64,000 bases of DNA from Planococcus kocurii (GTDB taxonomy: Bacteria; Bacillota; Bacilli; Bacillales_A; Planococcaceae): assembly GCF_001465835.2 (NCBI RefSeq), contig NZ_CP013661.2:1976501-2040500 (forward strand), written 5' to 3'. This document shows, one piece after another, positions 51,632 through 60,587 of this stretch. The notes under the pieces were generated by a model. That model saw nothing but the letters and a program-made list of their open reading frames with translations, did not search any database and was not told where the DNA came from. Position numbers and translations under genes: made by a program. Each line of letters opens with the position of its first letter. The first letter of the stretch is position 1.

Positions 51632-51722
51632 TAGAGAAACTGAATTTTGCCTAATTTGACGCAATTCTCCTGATACGTTATCTTTAAAAATGCGTAAACA
51701 ATAAAACGAAAAGGAGAACGAT

Positions 51723-53225
51723 ATGAAAAAAGTCACAAAAGTATTTTACATTACCATCTCACTTGTCGTGATTGCTGTGCTGATTGCTGCATTAATGCCA
51801 GTTGCGTATGAACAAGCGACAAACTCGATTACTTCCGTACTGAGTACTGTATTCGGCTGGTATTATATGCTGATCATGACCGTCATCTTATTTGTTGTTG
51901 GATTCCTCATTATTAGCCCCTACGGCAATATCCGCTTAGGTAAACCTAATGACCGTCCTGAATTCGCTCGAGCCACTTGGGTAGCGATGCTTTTTTCGGC
52001 AGGATTAGGAATTGGCCTCGTCTTTTACGGCTCTTATGAACCGCTGTCTCATTACGCCATTCAACCCGCAACGGCAGATCCTGAAACAGAAGCTGCTTTT
52101 AAAGAATCCATGCAACGAACTTTTTTCCATTACGGCTTTAATGCCTGGGCTATGTATGGAATCGTCGCGTTGGCCCTTGCTTTTTTCCAATTCCGCAAAG
52201 GTGAACGGGGCTTGATTTCGAGCACCTTGAAACCACTATTCGGTAAGAAAATGGAAGGTGGTTGGGGAACGCTCATTGACGTGATTGCGATTTTCGCAAC
52301 CGTGTTTGGCGTAGCCAGCTCACTTGGGTTTGGTGCCGTCCAGATTAACGGGGGACTCACGTATTTGTTCGGTCTTCCCAATAACAACTGGAGTCAACTG
52401 ATTATTATTGCGATTATTACCGTGTTGTTTATTATTTCGGCATGGTCTGGACTCTCAAAAGGGATTAAGTACTTGTCCAATATCAATATGGTGTTAGCAC
52501 TCGTCTTGCTTTTACTCGTCGTCGTTTTGGGACCGACCTTACTCATTTTTAATGTCTTTACGCAATCCTTTGGTGCCTATATCCAAAATCTAATTCCACT
52601 CAGCACCAATACAGAAGCCTTTAATAGCGGCAATCGAGAATGGCTAGACGCTTGGTCGATCTTTTACTGGGCATGGTGGATTTCTTGGTCACCATTCGTA
52701 AGTATGTTTATCGCCCGTGTTTCTAGAGGCAGAACAATCCGCGAATTTTTAATCTTTGTGGTACTTCTGCCGACGGTATTGTGTGCGATTTGGTTTTCTA
52801 CGTTTGGTGCAACAGCAATCGACATCCAGCAAAAAGGCGTTGTTGATTTGACGACCAGCGCTGTAGAAACAACGTTATTCACGATGTTCAATGAAATGCC
52901 ATTTGGTTTTGGTTTGTCCATCATCGCCATTATGTTGCTGTTGACGTTCTTTATCTCGTCTGCTGACTCTGCGACATTCGTTCTTGGCATGCAGTCGACA
53001 GGTGGCTCGTTGACGCCTGACAATAGCGTTAAAATTGTATGGGGTGTTCTGCAATCAGCTATCGCGGCAATTCTTTTGTCGGCTGGTGGACTAGCAGCCA
53101 TTCAAAATACGATTATCATTGCCGCTTTGCCATTTTCTCTGGTCATGGTGCTTATGGTATTCGCACTGTTAAAAGCATTAAAAGCAGAGTTAAAGGTAAT
53201 CGAAAGCAAAAAGAAAACAGTTTAA
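51723..53225 (+). CDS. BCCT-family betaine/carnitine/choline transporter
   Basis: 500 residues with twelve membrane segments. The BCCT signature is visible: WYYMLIMTVILFVVGFLI near the start, FARATWVAMLFSAGLGIGLVFYG, and WSIFYWAWWISWSPFVSMF in the substrate-binding helix, followed by IARVSRGRTIREF. It takes up glycine betaine or similar osmoprotectants, probably with sodium. GAAAAGGAG precedes ATG 51723. The C-terminal tail is short. It is monocistronic. Confidence 0.94.
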   Translation: MKKVTKVFYITISLVVIAVLIAALMPVAYEQATNSITSVLSTVFGWYYMLIMTVILFVVGFLIISPYGNIRLGKPNDRPEFARATWVAMLFSAGLGIGLVFYGSYEPLSHYAIQPATADPETEAAFKESMQRTFFHYGFNAWAMYGIVALALAFFQFRKGERGLISSTLKPLFGKKMEGGWGTLIDVIAIFATVFGVASSLGFGAVQINGGLTYLFGLPNNNWSQLIIIAIITVLFIISAWSGLSKGIKYLSNINMVLALVLLLLVVVLGPTLLIFNVFTQSFGAYIQNLIPLSTNTEAFNSGNREWLDAWSIFYWAWWISWSPFVSMFIARVSRGRTIREFLIFVVLLPTVLCAIWFSTFGATAIDIQQKGVVDLTTSAVETTLFTMFNEMPFGFGLSIIAIMLLLTFFISSADSATFVLGMQSTGGSLTPDNSVKIVWGVLQSAIAAILLSAGGLAAIQNTIIIAALPFSLVMVLMVFALLKALKAELKVIESKKKTV

Positions 53226-53240
53226 TCGGGAGTAGAAATA

Positions 53241-53300
53241 ATCACACAAAAAGCCTCCAAGTATTCCTTTAGTGGAATGCTTGGAGGCTTTTTGTGTGAT
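53241..53300. terminator. Long bidirectional terminator
   Basis: ATCACACAAAAAGCCTCCAAG pairs with its complement ending at 53300, with an ATTCC/GGAAT inner stem. A-run and T-run tracts inside the stem serve both the BCCT gene and the convergent lipoprotein gene. Confidence 0.9.
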
Positions 53301-53307
53301 TTTGTAT

Positions 53308-53631
53308 TCATTGCTTTAAAACAGCGTTAAAAATTTCTCCGCCGTCATCAATATCGGTGAGGATGAGTCGATCTGTATTTTTGATGAAGATCGATTTGTA
53401 TTGTTCGACACCTTCTTTGTCACTAAGGAGCAGAATTCGTTTTTCTTGATTGTCCGAAACCGTCTCGAATTTATAGTCCCCGTCTTCGATTTCTTCTATG
53501 ATTGTCGGATATTCAGGCAATGAAGCCCATTCTTCGTGACCGGCGATTACCGTTTCGTTTGGAGGTGCGGTGTCACTACAAGCGGCGAGGAATAAAGCAA
53601 CAATGAACACCATGATCATTTTCTTGGTCAT
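53308..53631 (-). CDS. Small lipoprotein of unknown function
   Basis: 107 residues. Signal peptide MIMVFIVALFLAAC has a clear lipobox. The mature part is acidic (LPEYPTIIEEIEDGDYKFETV, KNTDRLILTDIDDGGEIFNAVLKQ). AAGGAG lies upstream. It follows the PatB-type gene by 25 bp and may be co-transcribed with it. No domain was recognised. Confidence 0.72.
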   Translation of the reverse strand: MTKKMIMVFIVALFLAACSDTAPPNETVIAGHEEWASLPEYPTIIEEIEDGDYKFETVSDNQEKRILLLSDKEGVEQYKSIFIKNTDRLILTDIDDGGEIFNAVLKQ

Positions 53632-53656
53632 CTTAGTTTCAGTCTCCTTTGAAAAA

Positions 53657-54841
53657 TCAGTTAGGATTCTTGTTTGTTAAGGCTAAGGCGATTCGGTCTA
53701 TTCCGTCAGCTAAGGTTGCACGAGGACAAGCTGCGTTTAATCGTAAATACCCCAGTCCAGCAGATCCGTACTTGCTTCCAGGTTCTAGTGCAACTTTTCC
53801 AGTAAACAATAGTTTTTTCATGACTTCGTCTTCTGTTAAGTCGAGTCTACTGTAATCGAGCCACAACAAATAAGTCGATTGTGGCTTCATAACGCGCAGT
53901 CCAGGAACTTTTTTCTGCAATTCACTGCTGGCGAAATCGATATTGTCAGAAATCGTCGTCAGCATGTCCTCAAGCCAAGACTCGCTTTCATTATATGCTG
54001 AAGTCAAAGCTGCAGGTGCAAACGCGTTGAGCATGCCAGAACCATGAGCCAGTGCATGTTTTTCAAGCTTGTCGCGTTTTTCTTTGTCTGTGGCAACAAT
54101 CATGGCCACTTGAATACCAGCCAAATTAAATGTTTTCGTAGGAGCCATGCAGGTAAAGACTCTATCGCTTTCAGCGCCAGCAATTTTTGCGAGCGGCGTG
54201 TGACGATGAGGTTTAATCATTAAATCGCCATGAATTTCATCTGAAATAATAAGAACGTCGTGTTTGCTACACAATCGGACGATTTCAGTTAACTCTTCAG
54301 GTGTCCATACGCGGCCGCCGGGGTTGTGCGGATTACAAAAAATGAAAAGAGACGCATCTCGCAGTTTTTCTTCAAAATCGTTAAAATCTATGACGTATTG
54401 GCCATCTTGAACAACTAGTGGTGAATAGATTACTTCTCGATCTTGATGTTCAGCCAACTCGAAAAAGGGAGGATAGACCGGTGTAGTGACGACTATTTTA
54501 TCGTGTTTTTCTGTGAAAGTCTCAATGATTGAAGCGATGGCTGGAATAATCCCTTGATGGAAAAGCAGCCAATCTGATTCGATTTTCCAATCGTTTCGTT
54601 TTTTCTGCCAATCAATCACAGCTGTTCGGCATTCTTCACACATAAACGAATAGCCAAAGATCGAATGTTCTACTCGGTCGTGTAAGGCTTTTAAGACAGC
54701 AGGTGGTGCAGGAAAATCCATATCGGCAATCCACATAGGCAAAATGTCTGAGCTGTCTTCTATACCGTATCTTGTTTCCATTGTGTCCCATTTAACGGAA
54801 CGGGTATTTTTTCGGTCGTGTATATGTTGGAAAAAAGTCAT
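53657..54841 (-). CDS. PatB/MalY-type PLP-dependent C-S beta-lyase
   Basis: 394 residues. The MalY/PatB hallmarks are SDILPMWIADMDFPAPPAVL near the N-terminus, FCNPHNPGGRVW, SDEIHGDLM and the PLP lysine in CMAPTKTFNLAG. It cleaves cystathionine and related thioethers to pyruvate, ammonia and a thiol. A GGGAGA site precedes ATG 54841. The product's exact substrate cannot be read from sequence. Confidence 0.92.
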   Translation of the reverse strand: MTFFQHIHDRKNTRSVKWDTMETRYGIEDSSDILPMWIADMDFPAPPAVLKALHDRVEHSIFGYSFMCEECRTAVIDWQKKRNDWKIESDWLLFHQGIIPAIASIIETFTEKHDKIVVTTPVYPPFFELAEHQDREVIYSPLVVQDGQYVIDFNDFEEKLRDASLFIFCNPHNPGGRVWTPEELTEIVRLCSKHDVLIISDEIHGDLMIKPHRHTPLAKIAGAESDRVFTCMAPTKTFNLAGIQVAMIVATDKEKRDKLEKHALAHGSGMLNAFAPAALTSAYNESESWLEDMLTTISDNIDFASSELQKKVPGLRVMKPQSTYLLWLDYSRLDLTEDEVMKKLLFTGKVALEPGSKYGSAGLGYLRLNAACPRATLADGIDRIALALTNKNPN

Positions 54842-55078
54842 TTTCGTATCTCCCTTATCAAATAATTTTAGAAATTCATTCGCTTTAATCGTAAAGCAAT
54901 AAACAAAATTGTCATAGTAGATAATGAGAGCATAGCCCGTTCAAGCCAATCTTTCAAGGTCCTTTTGTGCGAATATAGCTTTGAGATGCGCATTTAGAGT
55001 CTTCGTCGACAAGGAAAGACCAAAATGCGAAACTATGACATAATCGAATGATTAGAAAACTTAGGAGGGGAAATCCAT

Positions 55079-55276
55079 ATGGCGAAAAAAAAGACACCTC
55101 AGCAAATGAGAGAAAGTTTAAAGCGAGACGAATTGAAAAACAATCCGGGTGGAACTTTGCGAGATGGCTTCGACAACGGAGCAGGCGCAGCGGGTGATAT
55201 GGGTTGGAAAGGAATGGCTTTGTTAATCTTAGTATTAGTAATAGGCTACATCATTTATCAGTTGTTTTTTAGTTGA
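55079..55276 (+). CDS. DUF6366-like small membrane protein
   Basis: 65 residues. A basic, polar half (KTPQQMRESLKRDELKNNPG) is followed by a glycine-rich turn and one C-terminal helix (MALLILVLVIGYIIYQLFF). The LKNNPGGTLRDGF-x-x-G-x-x-G pattern fits DUF6366 as I recall it. AGGAGGGG precedes ATG 55079. It is 13 bp upstream of the DUF4181-like gene. Confidence 0.65.
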   Translation: MAKKKTPQQMRESLKRDELKNNPGGTLRDGFDNGAGAAGDMGWKGMALLILVLVIGYIIYQLFFS

Positions 55277-55289
55277 AAGGGGAATTCAG

Positions 55290-55697
55290 ATGAATGTGCT
55301 AGCGCTCGGTTTGTTTTTGGCAGTTTTGTTCGGCGTAATTTGGTTGGTGAAATGGATGTTGAGAAAAGTATTTGCTATTAAGAAAGAAAAAGTTGATTGG
55401 CTTTCTTATAATCATATAAACAAGCTACATAAAAAAATAGACTGGGGAATCCGAATCGCAACGATGGTTGGAATGATCTTCACGATCTATTTCGTGTTGT
55501 ATAAACAATACCCAATCGCTCTTTACCTTGTTGTTTGGGGTGCATTCACCATTATTGATTACTCTGTCAGGGCTTTTTTTGAATGGAAATACACCGATAA
55601 TCCAAAACAATGGATATTGACCATGAGTGAAATCGTCATTTTGGTTATTGCGGCAATTGTTGCGACGATTCAATTCGATTTGCTTACGATTGGTTGA
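55290..55697 (+). CDS. DUF4181-like membrane protein
   Basis: 135 residues with four membrane helices. KKEKVDWLSYNHINKLHKKIDWGIR between helices 1 and 2, and DYSVRAFFEWKYTDNPKQWI before helix 4, match the DUF4181 pattern. AAAGGGG precedes ATG 55290. Function is unknown. It forms a small operon with the preceding gene. Confidence 0.75.
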   Translation: MNVLALGLFLAVLFGVIWLVKWMLRKVFAIKKEKVDWLSYNHINKLHKKIDWGIRIATMVGMIFTIYFVLYKQYPIALYLVVWGAFTIIDYSVRAFFEWKYTDNPKQWILTMSEIVILVIAAIVATIQFDLLTIG

Positions 55698-55705
55698 TCC
55701 ATAAC

Positions 55706-55749
55706 CATAAAAACACACCAAGCTTTCAACGGCTTGGTGTGTTTTTATG
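55706..55749. terminator. Bidirectional terminator
   Basis: CATAAAAACACACCAAGC pairs perfectly with GCTTGGTGTGTTTTTATG around eight bases. It lies between the DUF4181-like gene and the convergent exporter gene. Confidence 0.92.
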
Positions 55750-57156
55750 TTAATTTACAGCTTTGTTGTTGCGAATAAACAGAGAACCGATTAATCCAAC
55801 GATGGCTGCTACCAATACCGCATAAAACGCGAAATTTGTCCCAAACGCTAAAAATTCTGCAGGATTGAGCGCACCAAACTCTGCAATGTAATTTTTTTGG
55901 CCGGCTGTAAACAAGGTAATAGCAATCGCTGTCCCAGCAGCACCTGCAACTTGAGTCAATGTATTCATAGCGGCTGAGCCATCTGCATACAAATTTGGTG
56001 GCAACTGATTCATCGCATGGGTTTGTGCGGGCATGATGGCCATGGAAATCCCTAAGTACAGGACACAAAGCGCTGCGATGATTTGCCATACCGGCGTCGT
56101 AGCTGACAGAATAACGATAAACGCAATGGCCGCTACTGTCATAAAGGCAAATCCAACACGTGTGTAGAGGCGTGCACCCACACGGTCAAAGCTAGAGCCG
56201 ACGATAGGCGCCATGAGGATGTTTAATAGGTTAGCAGGTAACATCAACAGACCAGCAGCAATCGATGAGTAAGCGAGTACACTCTTCAAATAGATCGGAA
56301 TTAAAATCGATACCGAGAGAATAACAAAAAGAGTAGCAACCATAAGCAAGGTTCCTAATGAGAACATCGAGTAGTTAAAGACACGCAAATCGATCATTGG
56401 CTGCGACATCTTCAGCTGGCGAAGGATAAACAGCAACAAGGCAATAAATCCTGCAGTTAATGGGCCAAAGACGAGCGGCGCGGTAAGAGACGTTTCTGCT
56501 AATGCCGCCAGTGAATAAATAATTCCTCCAAACGCGATGGTGGATAATACCAACGAAGCCACATCAATTTTAGGTTTGGAAATCGTTGAAACATTTTCAA
56601 TCGTTAATGCACCCAGTAGTAAAAACCCGTTTAACGCGATCATTACCCAGAAAATATAATGCCAGCTGCTGACCTGGATGATTAATCCGCTTAGTGTAGG
56701 TCCAAGAGCCGGACCACTCGTTAGCACTAGCCCGACAATGCCCATTACCGATCCTCGTTTTTGAATTGGAAAGATCATTAACACCACACTGAACATCAAC
56801 GGTAAAAAAATTCCGGTTCCGATGGCTTGGATCAACCGACCAGCTAACAGGATTGAAAAACTCGGTGCCACAGCAGCGAGCGTCGCACCGAGTGAAGAAA
56901 TAACCAGTGCTGAAACGATCAACTGGCGTGTAGTAAACCAACGAACCAAATACGCAGACAACGGCACTAAGACGGCTAATACCAACAAATAACCGGTCGT
57001 CAACCACTGTGCGGTACTCGCGCTAATCGAAAAATCCTCCATAATATTAGTCAACGCCATATTCAATGCAGTTTCGCCGAATAACCCGATAAAGGATCCG
57101 AGCATTAAAATAGCGGCAATCAATTTCGGTCTTTTTACGTGTACATGAGATTCCAT
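55750..57156 (-). CDS. MFS multidrug exporter, DHA2 (EmrB/QacA) type
   Basis: 468 residues with about fourteen membrane segments. Motifs are NIMEDFSISASTAQWLTTGYLLVLAVLVPLSAYLVRWF in the first loop and the antiporter-type GLVLTSGPALGPTLSGLI. It probably exports drugs or lipids with proton antiport. The start is ATG 57156 with GAGAGAAG upstream. It is monocistronic and ended by a shared terminator. Confidence 0.9.
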   Translation of the reverse strand: MESHVHVKRPKLIAAILMLGSFIGLFGETALNMALTNIMEDFSISASTAQWLTTGYLLVLAVLVPLSAYLVRWFTTRQLIVSALVISSLGATLAAVAPSFSILLAGRLIQAIGTGIFLPLMFSVVLMIFPIQKRGSVMGIVGLVLTSGPALGPTLSGLIIQVSSWHYIFWVMIALNGFLLLGALTIENVSTISKPKIDVASLVLSTIAFGGIIYSLAALAETSLTAPLVFGPLTAGFIALLLFILRQLKMSQPMIDLRVFNYSMFSLGTLLMVATLFVILSVSILIPIYLKSVLAYSSIAAGLLMLPANLLNILMAPIVGSSFDRVGARLYTRVGFAFMTVAAIAFIVILSATTPVWQIIAALCVLYLGISMAIMPAQTHAMNQLPPNLYADGSAAMNTLTQVAGAAGTAIAITLFTAGQKNYIAEFGALNPAEFLAFGTNFAFYAVLVAAIVGLIGSLFIRNNKAVN

Positions 57157-57774
57157 AACGCAACTTCTCTCTATCTGTAATTTTGACTTGTCAATTTTCT
57201 TGACGTTCCGAGCTTTTCAATAAAATCAATAAGTCCATTTGCAACTATAGCAAAAAATCCTTAGAAAACTCAATATAATTTGACTGGATGAAAAGCATAT
57301 CATCCACAGTTTGGCCATATTTGATGGAAAGAAAATGCAGTGAACTGAATATAAAAGAATATCTTCACCAATGATTAAAATGATAGCGCTACCTTTTTAC
57401 ATGTATAGAAATCCTACTGTCTGAGAATTTTTGGAATAGCCAGTCGTAGCAAGGGAACAAGCTGTTTTTAAAGGTGTGCTACCACTTTCCCAAAAATCTC
57501 AATAGTTTTAGCGCCAACAATAAAAAAAATGAAAGTAATTATTCACCGGTGCTATTAATTTTTAGAACGGGCGCATAAAAGCATCATCGATTTGCAAGCT
57601 GTTGGTTGCATATCCAAAAAATTAATCATAGATGACTAACAACAGAAAGGATTGAAGTAACATTAACATAGACAACGGGTGAATATAGGACCTTTCGTAG
57701 TAGAATCTCTATGTATTTTCTAACGGAGCAGCGATCCAGGAACAATAGACGACTATAAGCTTATTTAAAATCCG
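57157..57774. other. Gap of about 620 bp without recognisable genes
   Basis: AT-rich DNA between two divergent transporter genes. The promoter for the leftward exporter should be near 57200. No gene, repeat or terminator could be supported in the rest. Confidence 0.5.
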
Positions 57775-57826
57775 TTGACAAAATAATATTTATCGTTAAA
57801 ATATATTTTAACGATAAATATTATTT
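57775..57826 (+). promoter_or_regulatory. Promoter overlapped by a perfect 46-bp palindrome
   Basis: The -35 box TTGACA is at 57775-57780 and a likely -10 box TAAAAT at 57797-57802, with a 16-bp spacer. The palindrome spans 57781-57826. Each arm is 23 bp and contains ATTTATCGTTAAAATA. It covers the spacer, the -10 box and the start point, so a bound protein would block transcription of the MFS gene. Confidence 0.85.
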
Positions 57827-57840
57827 GTGGAGGTGATGAG

Positions 57841-59033
57841 TTGTTAAAAGATAAAAATATCCGAAATCTTTTTTGGGGAAGGCTGGTTTCTACATCCGGT
57901 GACAGTCTATATGAAATTGCCGTAATTTGGTACGTGTTTGAACTGAGTCAAAATGCTTTTTATACAGGTTTGGCAGTAGCTATTGTCATGATCCCCAACT
58001 GCTTTAATTTTCTCTTAGGCCCATTGATTGAAAAAACGAACAAAGCGAAAGTATTGATTTATGCACAGTTTTTTCAATTTTTTTTAATGCTGTTGATTCC
58101 TATAGGAATCGGATACGGATACGAATCAGTTTTTCTTGTTCTCGGAATTATGTTTTGCATTTCATTTCTTGAAAATTTTCAAGGAACTGCTGAAATTTCG
58201 GTGGTACCTAGAATCGTTGTGAAAGAAGAGAGAGGAAAGTTTAACTCGTTAATTAGCAGCTCACAACAACTGGTGGATATCTCGATGAAAGCTGTTTTTG
58301 CTGGGTTTATTTTGACCATTGGCGTACAAAATATTTACTTGTTTAATGCCTTAACCTTTTTAGTAGCAGCCATATTTTTTAGTATGCTAAAGATAAAGTC
58401 GACAACAGGAGAGGCAAAACAAACAACAGGAAATTGGGAACAGTATCAATCCAGTTTGAAAACTGGATTTGCGTATTTTTTCAAATCAAAAATTGTCTTT
58501 ATTTGCTTGCCGTTTTTAATCGCTAACTTTTCTTTTGGTATGGCTGAAGCTATTCTTCCAGTCTACGCCAGTGAAAGAGGAGGAGCTGAACAATACGGCA
58601 TCGTCATTATCGCCATCACACTCGGCAATTTGGCAGGATCTTTACTAGTAGTGAAAGTAATGAGATATCCGTTAGGGATTTTGATGATTGTTTTGCCACT
58701 TCTGTCATTTTTATTGTGGTCTTCATCCATTTTGGTGAGTCACAACGGAATCTCCACCTTCCTTTTGGAATGATGAGCATTCTATTAATCACGTTTTTGC
58801 AGACATCGATTGAAGAGCATTTACTAGCAAGAGTGTCGTCGATTATCGATAGTATGTTAGTATCTGCCATGCCGCTCGGTGCCTTGCTTGGCGGAATTTT
58901 ATCGCCTGTCATTGGTGTTGGGAACATGATGCTAGTGAGTTCAACAGGTTTACTGGCCATTGTTTTTTACTTTTTGTTCAATAAAAACATTCGCTCCTTG
59001 CCGAAAATTGAAGACATTCAATTACAAGAATAA
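57841..59033 (+). pseudogene. MFS exporter, frameshifted
   Basis: TTG 57841 follows GGAGGTG. The first frame (to 58773) has DSLYEIAVIWYVFELSQNAF, typical of DHA3-type exporters. The next frame resumes at GMMSILLITFLQTSIEEHLL, ARVSSIIDSMLVSAMPLGALLGG and ends at 59033. Adding one G at 58767-58768 (LLGMMS) joins them into 397 residues of twelve helices. As read, the last three or so helices are lost. The frameshift may be genuine or an assembly error in a short G-run. The regulator beside it is intact. Confidence 0.88.
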
Positions 59034-59041
59034 AAAAGCCA

Positions 59042-59593
59042 TTAAGCTTTTTTAGGCTTACTGGCTTTTGCGTCTGTTTCATAAGTTAGGATAGAAAACG
59101 TATAGTTTGTCTTGTCATCTGTAGAAGAGCGCTTACTGATCAATTTTTCGATTTCCTCATTGATCTTCAGCCATTCGGAATGTGTGAGAGAAACTGTCGC
59201 TTCTCGGTACATGGCACGCGTTTCACCTGTGTCTTCTAAATCAGCCTTCAGCAAATTCGCGCCTTTGTTGAAGGTTAGAAACATATGAGATAGTAGCGCC
59301 GCCGAATTTGTGCGAGCTAGTTCTCCTTCAATGCTCATAAATTCTTCGTTAGTAGCGAACAATTGACGAGAAGAGTAATATTTTTCGATTAAGTTACCAA
59401 CTTGTTTTTCTTCACTCACTTGAATAAGTCCTGTATCCAAAAGCTTTTGGATCGGGTAATACAGCCTCGAAGGCTTGTCATCCAATTCACTAGCAATTTC
59501 TTTCACAGTTTTGTCTACAGCTTGAATCGAGTACAAAATCGCCTCTATTTTAGGGTCAGCAATCAATTTCATCAAATCAAAATTACTCGTCAT
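59042..59593 (-). CDS. Winged helix-turn-helix regulator (ArsR-like), probable repressor of the adjacent exporter
   Basis: 183 residues. N-terminal DPKIEAILYSIQAVDKTVKEIASELDDKPSRLYYPIQKLLDTGLI is an ArsR-type winged helix. The C-terminal part is helical (ALLSHMFLTFNKGANLLKADL) and may bind the effector. A GGAGTG site precedes ATG 59593. A half-site like the palindrome arm (CCGTTAAAAT on the minus strand, about 59619-59630) lies in its own promoter region. Convergent with the MFS gene, it probably controls both. Confidence 0.8.
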   Translation of the reverse strand: MTSNFDLMKLIADPKIEAILYSIQAVDKTVKEIASELDDKPSRLYYPIQKLLDTGLIQVSEEKQVGNLIEKYYSSRQLFATNEEFMSIEGELARTNSAALLSHMFLTFNKGANLLKADLEDTGETRAMYREATVSLTHSEWLKINEEIEKLISKRSSTDDKTNYTFSILTYETDAKASKPKKA

Positions 59594-59771
59594 GAGTCCA
59601 CTCCTTTATCTTTCGTATAAATTAATTTTAACGGATTAATTCTTTTTAACAATGGCTGATGAAGATAAAGTGAGGCTTACGACTATTTTTATATCTACAG
59701 AGAGAAACTCGCTCTATGAAACTTACATCAATCCCAACCGTATTACCTAAAAAGGAGTGATCTTTAAGCAT

Positions 59772-59975
59772 ATGAAAATTTTCAGGCTAGCATTACTAAT
59801 AATAGGAATGGCTTCAGCAATCGTCTGTATGGGAATTGGTATTTTTATATTCATTCACCCAGCTACTGAAAGAGTTCAGTTTTTAACACAACTATCCTAT
59901 GTTTTAATAGTGATCACTCTCCTAAGTGGAGTAATGATTAATAAATTAAGAAGATCAAAAAGTACCCAATCATAA
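59772..59975 (+). CDS. Small two-helix membrane protein
   Basis: 67 residues from ATG 59772, or 72 from GTG 59757. AAAGGAG abuts the GTG and lies 14 bp from the ATG, so the start is uncertain. Helices are FRLALLIIGMASAIVCMGIG and LTQLSYVLIVITLLSGVMI, with a basic tail. Function is unknown. Confidence 0.55.
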   Translation: MKIFRLALLIIGMASAIVCMGIGIFIFIHPATERVQFLTQLSYVLIVITLLSGVMINKLRRSKSTQS

Positions 59976-59985
59976 AGAAAGCAGC

Positions 59986-60264
59986 ATATCTAAAATATTA
60001 CTCACAGAGGCAAATCTATGGTTCGACGAAAAATCAATATGCTTAGTATGCAAAAGAGAAAGAGAAGGCGGGGAAATCGTACATATTAAAATGTGTTATC
60101 CAAAAAGAAGAAGGATGACTGAAATCAAGGTCTACTTAAAAAATGAAGCCTATTCTACGTGTGAATCTTGTTTCGGAAACCAGAAGAAATCAGTCTACAG
60201 TAGCTATCCATTATTATTTCTAAAAGCAGCAAGGGCGTTTTCCTTGCTGCTTTTTCTTACCTAA
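59986..60264 (+). pseudogene. Possible remnant of a four-cysteine protein
   Basis: An open frame of 92 codons without a normal start: LLTEANLWFDEKSICLVCKR, then EGGEIVHIKMCYPKRRR, then YSTCESCFGNQKKS. C-x2-C pairs suggest a zinc ribbon. The last codons run into a terminator stem. No ribosome-binding site was seen. It may be a degraded gene. Confidence 0.35.
60222..60258 (+). terminator. Rho-independent terminator
   Basis: AAAAGCAGCAAGG pairs with CCTTGCTGCTTTT around seven bases, with a T-run. Confidence 0.88.
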
Positions 60265-60403
60265 AAACTTGTGCCAGGATATGCAAGACCGATTAGTATC
60301 CTGATAACTCGAAAGTGAGTGGCAAACGAACCATTAGAATAGTTTATGTAGCTGATTCTTTAAGGTGATTTGCTGACAACTAACTATCAAATTTTAAAAA
60401 ATA

Positions 60404-60432
60404 TTGACAGAAAACTCTCATAAAAGTATACT
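60404..60432 (+). promoter_or_regulatory. Sigma-A promoter of the amino-sugar operon
   Basis: TTGACA at 60404-60409 and TATACT at 60427-60432 are separated by 17 bp, close to the consensus. This is the strongest promoter seen in the window. Confidence 0.85.
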
Positions 60433-60474
60433 TACAATAACTTAGTGAAGGTTCTTTGTCAAAAATAAATAAAT

Positions 60475-60513
60475 AATGAAAGTCAGCTTTCATTATTTGT
60501 AAGCACTTTCATT
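60475..60513. promoter_or_regulatory. RpiR-type inverted repeat and cre-like site
   Basis: AATGAAAG and CTTTCATT at 60475-60494 form an 8-bp inverted repeat. CTTTCATT recurs at 60506-60513. TGTAAGCACTTTCA at 60498-60511 matches the CcpA cre consensus with one mismatch. Both lie downstream of the promoter and upstream of the regulator gene, which suggests repression by the regulator and by catabolite control. Confidence 0.65.
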
Positions 60514-60587
60514 AAAGAATTGAAACATTTTTAGAATTTATCGGGCTGCAAAAAATATGAATTTCGATAAGTGAGGTGAGTTGCTAA

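Noticed and set aside
55745..57007. Minus-strand frames of 114 and 136 codons
   Set aside because: They overlap the fourteen-helix exporter in another frame and have non-protein-like composition.
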